Positions 1 to 12,195 of a stretch of 64,000 bases of DNA are shown piece by piece. The DNA comes from Symbiodinium kawagutii (taxonomy: Eukaryota; Sar; Dinophyceae; Suessiales; Symbiodiniaceae). Where the stretch lies: the NCBI GenBank assembly GCA_009767595.1, contig VSDK01026163.1, positions 79,656 to 143,655 of the forward strand, given 5' to 3'. Position 1 is the first letter of the stretch; each line of letters begins with the position of its first letter. The notes below the pieces were generated by a model that saw only the letters and a program-made list of their open reading frames with translations, was not told the origin of the DNA and did not search any database. Made by a program: the position numbers and the translations under genes.

Positions 1-223
1 CAGAAACATAAAGCTGTTTGGCAGGTCCCTGCGCACCATGAGCGCTGACCATGATAGAGTGCAAACAATAAGACGCCCGAAGTTGCAAATCATTGAAAGT
101 CAAACGGCAGTGTGTGGACATGGAAAAAAATCAGAATGGAAAATGGAGAGCGTGAACATGGCAACATGCAAAGAATGGTTTCCTCTCCACCCAGACCGCT
201 ACATGGATGGTAAACATCTTTCT

Positions 224-343
224 TCAGCTGTGACTTTGGTAGCCATCGGTGACCTCGGTTGTGGAAGTACGAGTCGTGCTGCTGGAAGATACTGTGCTTG
301 TCGAGGTGGCTGTTGTGGTGAAGGTGCTGGATGTACTCGATGT
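224..343 (-). pseudogene. Duplicate of the Ser/Thr-rich exon, frame altered
   Basis: Same start (TSSTSSTFTTTATSTSTVS) as exon 1216-1369, but an indel near TTEVTDG shifts the frame to a TGA at 224-226. It is either a dead copy, a mutually exclusive exon, or the true C-terminus of the protein. Confidence 0.45.
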
Positions 344-3300
344 CTGGCCGAAGAAAGCATGGCCAAGCATGGCCAAGGGTCAATGTGACGCATGTGACGT
401 ATCATGATGCATCACATGTGACCCCAGGAACAGGATCACCTGCAACCCTCCAGACATAATTCATATATGACCTAACCTGGTTGGGATCAGGTCAGCTCAA
501 CAGGGTAGGCAAACACAAACCTTCTACGGGCGTCCACAAAGCCCCAAAGATAGTCGCGCCAGCGCACTGCCCACACAACGACGCCAACTCAACTTCTCAG
601 GGTCGCAAACTATCTCTCACAATTCCTCCCCACAGCACAAACGACCACTCTGCGACACACTATTTACAGCCCCAATCATTACGCCCACTAACGATCCACA
701 CACCCAGATTCTACAGCCACTCTTGGTCTTCCTGCCACAGAAATGGCCCCTACTGAGACACACACGGACATATGTCCCTGCATCCTGCCAAATGTCTGTA
801 GAGGCTATCCAATAGGTTTTAGGGTCACAAGCTATCCGTCATCCCAGTGAGATCTTAGTGACTTCTGGATCCGTTGGAAAATTGTTACTCAAAATGCGGA
901 GAGAATCCAGTAAACATATCATATGCACATCTTCTTTCAGAAATCTAACACGAAACTGTTTAGCAAGTCCCTTCGCACTCAGCACCTTGAGTGCAAACAA
1001 TGAGAGGTGACTCTTCCACTTCACTCTCCACTGCTGTTGGACATTTGTTCGTCAAACATGCACCCGGGCCCTCCCTGCAAACACTGCTTTATAGGAAGTA
1101 ACTTTTCAAGCTGCGAATCATTGCAAGTCAAGCAGCAGCGTGTGGACATCATGGAAAGAAACTATAATCGAAAATAGCCTCTGTGCAACCCAGACCTAAA
1201 AAACATGTATCTTACCTTCATGGAAAACCTGTTCTTTACCCTCAGCTGTGACTTCTGGGACCTTCGTTGCAGAGGTACTTGTTGTACTGCTGGAAGATAC
1301 TGTGCTTGTTGTGCTGGACGCTGTGGTGGAGGTGCTGGATGTGCTTGATGTTGTCAATGTGCTCGATGTCTGGCAGAGAACAAATTGCTCAAACTGAAAT
1401 TCACAATCTCTTCTCTTCAGCTCTTCTTCTTCTCTTCCCTCCTGATGAAATTCATCTTCTCTCCTCTTCTCTCCTTCTCCAAACCCATCATGCCCGGAAG
1501 CAACTCTTGAATACCACGCACATCTGAGCCCTCTCAAGTACAATATCCTATGAAACCAAAGGACGAAAGTCCTTTCTGCGAAGTGTGCGACATCCAAAGC
1601 ACACCTTTATTGAGGCCGCCTTTTCTCATCTTTTCTCGTCTTGGAGTTATGAAGAAAGTTCTTGAAAAAAATGAATGAATGATTTAATGATTTTGCAAAT
1701 CCAAAATTCAGGGATTCTCTGGTCTCTCTCAACAAGGTTCGAGCCTTGGTCGTGCTGGATGTCGTGACCGTCACCGTGGTGGATGTTACCACCTCACTGC
1801 AGGTGAGGTGCCCGTGGAGATTGGTGCTCCTTTCATGCACTTCTCATGCCAAGATTTCCCAAGCACCCCTAGCCCTGCCTAGCCCTTCCCCCTTTTCCGC
1901 CTTTTCCCCCTTGCCTTTCCTGGTTTTGTCAAATTTTGGGGGCGGGTTGATACTGGAGGGATTACTGACAAGGGGTATACAAATTTCATGGCTCAACAGT
2001 CACCACCAGGACCATGGTCTCACTCGGATCGTCTGACAATCTTCACTATTGACTGACCAGCACTCGTGTGTGGTTCATGGCACAGTCCTATTGTCAATTC
2101 GATTCTGGGAACCTTGTGGCATTCCCGTTGGTTCTATACAAGTTTTATGGCACGTTCGCATTGTGGATCCCATTCCTTGTGAAGGACTCTGCCAGGTTTT
2201 GGACTGAGGGATCTGCCGGTCGTTCAGTGCAGCGTTCGGCCAAGTAGACGGTGGTATCCTATCCAGTCGCTGCAGCTTGGACATGCTGCGTGAAAACCCA
2301 TAGGTGCAGTCCACGAATGGTTGATGTTTCGGTAACCAATCCTTTTAAAGGTGGACATATTTTCTGAAACAACTTACCACAACCGAGTTTTCACATTTGC
2401 TCAGGTGCGTTCAATTTCACAAGTGCCAGAAATCATCTTGAGCCGCTGACGCTTGAGCAACTGGGACATGTCAGTAAGAACCTGTCAGCTGCCAAAGACC
2501 AAGTGTCTTGGCAGTCTCCGTGGTGAAGTTCAGACTTGTTTATCTAAAGGATTAAGGAGGACACTGCAAGGCAAACTGCAGTCTGCAGCACCCACGGTTT
2601 TCACCCAAATCATTTCACTCCGAGATATATCTGGGTGATCCAGTTTCTTCCTGCTTGTCAATAGATCTTGAGATCAACCTGTTTAGTGAATATAGTAACT
2701 TGACCAGATGGTCCACCTTGCTTCCAAGAATTCATTCCAAGAAGCTCGCTGTGGTCTGGAGGTGTCGCATTTGGCTGAACCAAGTTGACACCAGAGACGT
2801 AGATCTTCAACCCAGTATCGCCTGGAAGATACCTCAACAGGAGGTGACGCATGGAGGCGCCGCCCAAGAATGGGAAACAACAATCCTCTTAGGGCAATAT
2901 TTGGGAGTACCATCATAGATAATTATGTCAAATCTTATCAACTCCAAACACAAGGCACAAGCAGTCATTTTTGGAAGACCCTCACATTTCCAACTTCAAC
3001 CCTGCGGGCAAGCTGCTGTGCCCAACTCATCAAAAAGACAGTCTGAAAAAACAGGTCCGATTCCAACAATCTGTGATGTCAAAACGGGGTAATCAGAATC
3101 GGTCACTGGATGTACAGAGGAAAAAGTGAAACGGGGAAGCCATCTCAAACCCTTGTGGCTTGGTATGGCGTGGAAAATGTTTCAACAGCTCCAAAATTCT
3201 GCGCAAAAACTGGTACAGTAGATGTGACAGCATACCGACATACCCTGCAGAGCGAGGCCGTGGTTGATTCCTACTGCCATGGCATTTTCGCGTGCGTCAT

Positions 3301-6300
3301 GCTACCCAGTTTCATGTTACAACCCGATGTCTTTGATCTGTGGCAATACTGGTCTTCGATAAAGAAACGTCCCACTGGACTTCATTGAACTTCATTGAAC
3401 CAATGAAAAATATGCTAGGGCACGCCGCAAGTGCACTGGTCATGAATTGCTCAATAAGGATGCTAAGGCACGGCCCAATGAGATTTGATAGAGCAGTTTG
3501 TTTCGCAACATCAAAAGTCAACACGTACACGGACCCTCGGTACCCAATTTCATCTGAGATCCACAAAAGTAAACCGCCCAGCCATAGCAGGGAAACCGCC
3601 ATTGGTAGAACTGAGGTTAGCTTCACCTCTGCCAACAACCTCTCATCCGAGTTGCAAATGAGCACCGCTGGCCAAGCAGGAAGCTCCATCCAAGCAGTGG
3701 ATAGCCACATCCTGACAGCATGGGAATGTTGCCAGGGCAGCCCCGGCCACGCTGCGCCCAAGAAAATGATCAGCTCACAGTAGGACACTCATAGGAGAAT
3801 CTTAGAACACTCAACAAGTTTGTTTTGCTACACTCCAAACTGCAAATTGTCAAGGCCACAAAAGTTCCGCTTTAGCTTCAAAATGGCATGTGTCAAAAAG
3901 ATTTGAAATGCTCACCTGAACGTTATGCAAAGTTATCTCCAAATTTCTACTGGCCAGGAGGTGTACACAAATTCCTCTGATCACGTCGTCCACACAAGGC
4001 CACATGTCATTTGCCGTCACTGCAAAAAAACAACAGCTGGTAAAACATCTTCAATGATGGTTGATGAGAGTTCTGATGACACTGATGTTGCGCTCATGGC
4101 ATTTCGATGAAATTCTGTGTTGCTGTGTGTGACCAGTTGTGGCACCTGGTTTCGACTGCAGCTGTTGCTGTCCCATGAAGCCGCGGTGACTCCACACTGG
4201 TCCAAACGCTGCTCGTAACCTGAGCGCATCTAAACCCAGCGGTGACCTTGGTCAATGGGGGGATCCTTCTGCCAACAGAAGTGGTCACCAATACGAGATG
4301 TGACTTGGGGCCCTTGGGCCCTTGGGACCCTTGGGACCCTTGGGGCTGGTTCCCTCCATTGAACAATGCATCAGGGGGGCCTTAGTGGTCCCGTGTGGTG
4401 ACACAAGTGCATGCTGACACCGCAACCCAGGGTGTTTTGCATGTTGTCTTTTTGATGAGACAATGTTGTGTGTTTTTGTGAGTGGATGGTTTTTACCTGG
4501 GACAATCAGGTCGTATCATGTCCTTTTGGAACTCCAAATCTGACGAAGCGTAAATTCCTGCATTTTCAGATCCCTGGTTGGTTGATAGTAGCAATTCGAG
4601 TGCGTTCGTTCTAGTCGAAACATGTTTAAACCTACTCCAACAAACAGCAACGTGCTTTTTGATACCTGAAGCGGCCCGGCAGCCAACTTGCATCCACACA
4701 TCAAGCTGTTGCCAAATGATCCTCGATGCATTTGTTAAACTTCGTGGATATGATGTGGCTCATCAACCAACAGCTGGTTGTTGGCTGCTTATATTTCCAG
4801 CTTCTTAGCATTGATACTCAAGGCATTTGGCAGACTGCCCGGATGAAGCAACACTCCATTCGCGTTCGCCACGGGACCAACACACTGCAAGTCAGCGAGC
4901 CAAATGGGTCCTGCCAACGTCCATGTGAAGAGCTACCAGCAGCATTTCCCCATGGAAACTATTGGAAAAGCACTGGAAAAGCATTGGGGAAAGTGTTTGG
5001 GGAAAGGCTTTGGGGAAAGCCTTCTGGGAAAGCCTTCTGCGAAAGCGTGGGGTTTGGTCACCGGTGATCCCTCAGTCCTGTGCCAACCGGAGCCTCGGTT
5101 CCAGGTGTCAACCACCAGGCACCGTTTTCGCTGCGGTCAATCCCTCAAGTGTCGTTGATTGATGTTGGGCGTCACATTATGATATCATTGATTTGATATC
5201 TTCATTTTTGAAGATATGCTGTCAAATCATGAGCATGCTGGACCCCATCATGGCATAATCCAATGATGTTGACCATGAAAAAATCACCTACGTGGGCCTT
5301 GAAGAAATTTCAGGTCAAAACATCTCATCGTTGGCACATCTGAGTCGCCCACGGGGCTAGCAGAGATGACGCCGCAGCAGTAGCCCAGCTGTCGACACGC
5401 TACCCGCACCTCCTCATCGCTGAAGCCGCTACTGCAGACCTCGGACGAGCAGCCGCAGCTCACCGCAACGATTACCACCACTTTCCAACACTTTTTTGGG
5501 AACAGAATCAGAAATATATTGAACATTCTTGAACCATGAAGCATCCATTTTTGGCAGGTGCTTATTCCCAGCAAGCGCTTTGGAGTGTCACTTCTTTTTG
5601 GATTTCCTGAGGTCTCCACAGTTCCCCAAGTGCCTTCGTGATAGATGTCCAAACGGCCAATGTTTCCGCCTGCAAGGGCACCCAAACCCAACTTGTCCAA
5701 TCACAAACCACCAACGGTCACCAACCATTGTCTTCTCATCATGATTTTTTATTGTTGACCACAACCAAACATTATGAACCATCAATCAATTGAACTTGAG
5801 CCTTCTGCAGCCTTCCACTTCAAAAATCTGATGGGTTTGGGGCCACGTGTTCCCAGACTTGGCGCTACAAACTGCCACAAGGAGTGGCTGGCTTTCGTGT
5901 GGCCGTGCAAATATCTTCCTCAACGGTAGATCAACGGTGCGAAGCAAATGATCAACTGGAGCTCATCATGAGCTCATCAGACATCAGCTGAATCTTCAAA
6001 AAAACTACTTCCTTCACTAACTTCACGAATTTCACCACCCTTCACTTCCCGCCTGAAAGGCGTACATCACCTTCCGTTGCCAAAACGGGTTCCTGTCAAA
6101 CAAGCAGCGGTCAAGATTTCTCAAGATTTTCGCGACTGCTGCGCGCCTGTGTGCAGTCCACTCCCACATCTTCCGCATGGGAACAGTCCTCAAAGAAACC
6201 ACGCGGGAGAGGGGAACATGATGAGGAAGGCCCCCATATGATCAACATCTTTGTGCAATCTTAGCAAATGTCCTAGACCTAGTATTTTCCCCTTCTTAAC

Positions 6301-9300
6301 CCAAAAAGTCCGCATCGAGCCCCAAGTGATTAGAGAGATTCTCAAACAGAAGGAATTCTGCAATGGACAACCGCATAACATTCTGAATGAGTGAAAGCAC
6401 GAAGCGGTCTGAATCCCTCTTGCAACACAGTTTGTTCCATAGATTCCCTCGTATGATCAGCACCGTAACTTCAACAGGGCTTTGGCGGAGCACATTCTGT
6501 TGATGAGTGTGGCCATGCATGGAATCACCGTGGAAACTGCTGCATACACATTATTTACAGAATTCCAAATTTGCACTGCGCACCTATACATACCACCAAA
6601 ATCATTCAAGTGGAGCTCTTTCACCTACCCACAAAAAAATGTGAAACAAAGAAATCATCGGAGATAGAGCTTGAAATAGAGCTAAATAGCGCTACATCTT
6701 TGGAACCATTAGCATGTTACACATGCAAGAAACACCAGCAAGTTACAAAACCCCACATTCAGCACATGATCACCGGTGCTACCATGATTTCGCTTGATGC
6801 TACCATCATTAAACCTTACCCATGCCAATGATTGCCAATGCTCAAACACAAAGTGGTGTTGAAGTTCCCTCTGCCAAGCATCGTGTTCACCCCAGTTGGA
6901 GAAACTGCACTGATCCAGTCGCGTCTCGTTGCCAATGCAGTCCACCTGACAGGACGAGATTGCAACTGAGCTACTCACTTGCGACGCGTGGAGTGGGAGT
7001 TGCTGGGTGCTTGGGAGTTACTTGCTCGTAGGTTGATTAGGCATTCTCAAACAACAAGTGCATGCAGTTCAATGCTAGTTATCGTATCTGTAAGTGATGT
7101 TTGTCTACGGCCAAATTGCTCAGTTCCAGTTCCCTTCGCCACAGTTCGCCACAGTTTGCCACCTCGTCCATCCAAATAGTTTCGGCTCCTTCTGGAACAC
7201 TGAAACCTGCAGGTGCTGGGACCAGGGCAACTGCTGCGCCGATGCCCAGCTACGGTGCCTAAGGATCTTCCAATGCTGAAGCCCAGCTGTCGACAAACCA
7301 CCAAGGCTTCGTCGTCGCCAAAGTTATCATCACCTCACAGCTGCAGCTGGCGCTTTGGGAATTTTCAAGTCGGGCAATTTTGAAATTCCCCTTTTTTCAA
7401 TGTTTTCAATTTGTTTCATTGTTTTTAATCGTTCCATTCTTTTCAAATTAGGGCTTTAGAAGAATTTTTTGGTAAATGCAATTCTGCTTAAGGCCAAGGT
7501 GGTCGAATCTAAGGCTCCAACAAACAGTGCCCCACTGGCCGTCATGGTAGATCTCCAAGCGTCCAAAAGTGAGGTTTTCCAGCTGGACCTGCAGCTGTGG
7601 TATGAGGTTCTGCACTGCGAAGATCAACAGCTTTGGATCTGGATGTTATGACCTCTCATCCTATCATATCTCATGATATCTTATCATATCTCATGATATC
7701 TTATCATATCTCATGATATCTTTTGAATTCGTATCATCTTATGGCTTTCCACAAATTCAGATGTGATCGAACATGATTAGATAATAAGTAAATGCAAGTC
7801 ATTACTTTTGACAGCTCATCTTTCGTCTTGACAATGTCCGGTGTGAGCTATCAACTGCGCTGGATGCCACCTTGCCTGTCCCTCGGTAGGAGGCATGGAG
7901 ATATCTTGCGGATACCGCAGCACACTGCTTGGGACAACCTCAGGGCATACGATCATCAGCCATATGCCACAAGAGTGAAGCAATGATCACCAGAGATAAG
8001 TCTGGCTGCAAAAAAGTGTCAAAAAGACTAGACGCAGTGGCAGGTCAATAGGGACTTCACTTTCAGATTAACCCCACTATAAACAAAGGCCACCATTTCG
8101 TGCAGTGGGGGTTGGGTTGTCAGAGACTTACAATTTTCAAAAAGAGCTCTTGCACTTTCCATTCGCACACACCTTTCGCGCGTGAGGTAAAGCATCATAA
8201 AAGGACCTACTCAGACAGTACTGAAAACAAGTATTTCAGGGTCCCAAAGGAAATCTGGCAGATTTGTAAGGATGATAAATTTGCCAAATCTATATGTCAC
8301 AGGATGTCTATCTGAGATGCAACATGCAGTGCCCACCATCGACCAACATTGACAGCCACGAGCCTGACACTGCCGAGTGACAGTCATGACTTCACCGCTG
8401 TCTGGCCCTTGATAACTCAGAATCACAAAGGCATGCCTCGGTTCCATGTGTCACATCCAAAAGTTGATGCTGAAGCAGAACGCTCTTGAAATCCAAAAGC
8501 CATCATTACCATGCTGACTATACCACAACAACTTTCAACCCTGGTTGATAACTGGCTTCCTGCTAAAACGCCATTTTTGGTTGGTTTGGCACCCATCAAC
8601 ATCTCCCAACAAATCCTCTGAGAATTCATTCAGAATCCGCGAGACAATTCACTCAACCTTGTCTCGTGCCAAGGCTCCCTGTGACCTCGAAGTATTCAAG
8701 CCTGGGCAATCCAAAGGAGTGCAGAAACTTCCCAGCTATGACAGTCTCTGAAACCATTGTCGATATGGACATTGCATCTGGGCTTCACATCTGTTGCAGG
8801 CCAGAGTTTTGACTGCTTCGTTGGGCAACCAATGCAGCGAGTGACTCAAAATAGTGATAGCCCTGGGCCATCGCCAGGGAAGCTGTCAGTGTTTGTGCAC
8901 CACAAGAAGTTGATGCCACCAATAGATTCTTCTCCACCAGCAATCGTGCTCCATCATCAAGCTCCACCTGAACCAATCATTGGAACACACTGTGCTTATG
9001 GAGTACTGGTACCATTGCGGCAAGACTTGCATCGCGAACAAACAAACACAAAAGGCTTACGTAGTTCTTCCTTCAACATGGAACGAAAACTGGAAACTCA
9101 GAGCTGAAAAATGCTGAAAGCACATGACATCTTCCACCTGGAAGGTGTATAGTCCTGGACGGCTGATCACGATGAAACCTGGCGTAAGCAAATAGCCGCA
9201 CCTCCATGATAGTTCAAAAAGGCGATGTGATTTTTGTCAAATGTGATGATTGGTTCTGATGATTCTGACAATGATTCTTCATCTAATGTCATGAAACAAT

Positions 9301-12158
9301 CTGATTCAAACGCTCAACACCTTTCTGATCACCAAACAAGAATCATCAAACATCATCAAACACCTTCTGGTTCAAATATATTTATTTGCAAATTTTAACA
9401 AGGATCACCACTTTGACTTGTAGAAATTTCGTGAGATTCTGCACCTGCCCAGCTCACGGCGAAGTGATCAGAGAAGCTGAGCCCCGTCCACGATGTGGAG
9501 GATCCGTAGTTGATCTGCTGATCATTTCGCTGCACGTCCTCGGGGGTACACCAGGGAGTCACCAGGGAAGAGCCTATCTCTGACTGCATGGATTTCATAT
9601 GCGCAAATTTGCTTGGAATAGTGGTGCTTGGTGATGCTTGATGATGCTTGCTGATGGCGAACGATAGGGTGGTTTACGATTCCATGGGGAAATGGCACAT
9701 CTATCCACACTTTCATGGGTCCATGGATGAGAGGACTCCCCAAACAGGATCCTCACATTTGGGTACCGGGTATTCCAACATAGCTGGAAAACCTCCACGC
9801 GAGCGGTCAGATTACCGATGCTATCCACCCTATCAAGGTATCTGCCTTTAGCAACTAGCTGATGGTGATCAATGCTGATTGCCATCATCATCACCATCTT
9901 GATCATGCCATTCATCAAACATATTTTCCAAGAACCTATGAGGATCACCATATTTTCAATGCTGGTTCTTGGCCAAGCGATCCAAGGGATCGCCATCTGC
10001 AGCTACTCTGGTCCCCGTGCACCAAGCGTCCGGAACGAGAACGTGGAGATCCACAAAAGTGTCGCAGCTTTGAGGTGCTGAAGCCTTGAGCGGTCACTGC
10101 CGGTGAAGCACTGGGGAAACCAGAGGTGCTGCTTGCTGAGGGCACATCAGGTTTTGATGTAGGAAATGATGGCTGATCATATCTAAACAACTAATGATGG
10201 TGATGATGATGGTGAGAAAATGTGATTGATAAGGGCTGAATGACGATTAAAAAATGACAATGACACTTAGTGAAGACAAACAATTGAACATAGTTGCCAA
10301 TGCCTCACAATAGCCAGCGACTATTTTTGAAGGCCAATGATGCTTTAGGGTAGGGCCAATGGTCTTTGATGAATGTCGGCAGTTGAACATGCTTAAACAA
10401 TACTTCAATTAATGATTATATCAATAATAAGTGATTAAATGTGATGAATGGAGAAGGATGGTCAAACCTGGTAACGATTCCTCGAGACAGAGATGCCAAG
10501 AGCTGGGCCGCCCGGCGCCAAGGTTGAAGAACTTGGTATCGGTTCCCACTTGGAGGTGACGGTTCCCACTGTTCCACCAGACTTCATAAGGAATGACCTC
10601 CAGGCATTGCAACATACCATGGAGGAGCGACTGATGCATTTTGATGCATTGTTTGATGCTCTGTTTGATTGCTTGAAACATTTCTCCAATGTGCAGTATT
10701 CGTGATTTTCCCTTCGTTTTCTCTTTGTTTTCCCGGTCGCTTGGAATGGCTGGTGTTGAGCTTGCCAACAAAGCATGGCACAGCCCTTCTGACGTGGTCA
10801 CCATTGGTGACCTGTCCAAGTCCCAGGCCTTCAGCTCTTCCAACGTGTCAGAGCCCATGTATCTCAAGACGATGCCAGATGCATCGGACCTCGCCGTGTT
10901 CGGAGCTTCGTCATTGATCGATATGCCAACCCATGAATACCCCCGAGCTGCTGCCATTTTTCAGGGTCACCGAGAAGCGAAACAGGTGGTGGGGAAGATG
11001 GGTCCGTGAACGACGACATGCGAATGATGTTTTTATTTGATTCTCAACTGCCAAAGATACGATGGTACAGTGCCGGGTCAATATCTGGATTGCTGCTCGT
11101 GTTGCCGTATGTAGCTAGTGCCGGCAACTCACATTCTACGGTGAAAGGGTGGGCATTGAGATGCATTGAGATGCCTTGAGGGTAGTGAAATGGTCAAAAG
11201 TGGAGCAAACCCATGACATAAAATACATAAATGGATTTAAATGGATGTGAGTCATGTGACTTGAAATCCAGATTGTGCATGAAAGCTGCACACGCAGTGA
11301 TTTTTCCTACGAAAAGATCTCAGCTCAGGGGATTGTCATGATACAGGGGATCCCATTGTGAGAATAAAACCTAAAGAAATTATATCAAATTATCAACCCA
11401 GAATCAACCATGTCATGAACCTAAACAACATCCTCAGTGATTTGAAAACTGTACTTCTCCTGTTGGGAACTTCTTGGGCTCGGACTTCTCGAAATACTCC
11501 AAGGTCACAGGGTGAAAGCCTTCGGTCAGCACTGTAGAACCATTCATTGTTTCCTCAGCGGAGCAGAATAAACATCTTCATTACCTCCAACCCGTTACAA
11601 CCGGCCCTACAACCCATCATAGCCCATGAAACCCATTACAAGCCACATAACATGGACATTGGACAGCATGAAATCAGGAAGAGATGATGACATAGTGTGC
11701 AACTGGGGAAATTTCTAGCCGTCCATGCTGGGACTCGACATGGCCACTGCTACCAGGAGTCTACGGGATGACATCCTGGATGCTCCAGCACGTAATCATC
11801 GTCCACTGAGAGCCTATCATGCAAAGTTTCGAATCAAAAGAACACCTAAAAAGTTGTAAACTTAGCAAAAAAAGGTCAAAACAGCTTTGCCGGATGGGGT
11901 TTCACCAAGGCTGATGATAAAACACATCCTTGCAATTCACTACACAGAAGTCCGCGGCAAATCAGTTTTTTTTCACATGCTTTGATGTACAAAAACCGTT
12001 GACCATGGAGGAACTTCCGCGGCGCCTGTAGCCATCAGCTGCCTCCACTTCGAAGAGATACGTTCCAGGGCTCGAGATCAGGAGGTATCCTGAGACCAGG
12101 GACAATGATCCACCGTTGAGAGCCAATGAAAACAGCAACCAACAACTAAGACCTTTCA

Positions 12159-12195
<37 letters not shown>

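Larger units (their letters stand above)
1..1380. repeat. Tandem segmental duplication (about 1-360 and 945-1380)
   Basis: Both parts share, in order, gtttggcaggtccc / gtttagcaagtccc, tgcaaatcattgaaagtca / tgcgaatcattgcaagtca, a tgtggacat run, and the Ser/Thr exon. The copies have diverged by substitutions and indels, most in intron. The middle part (361-944) has no gene that I can support. Confidence 0.72.

Noticed and set aside
3312..3788. Long open frames on both strands (158 and 147 codons)
   Set aside because: They overlap each other, match no known or repeat motif, and have no supporting splice pattern.
4957..5162. Several open frames of 60-113 codons on both strands
   Set aside because: Created by the ggaaagc tandem repeat.
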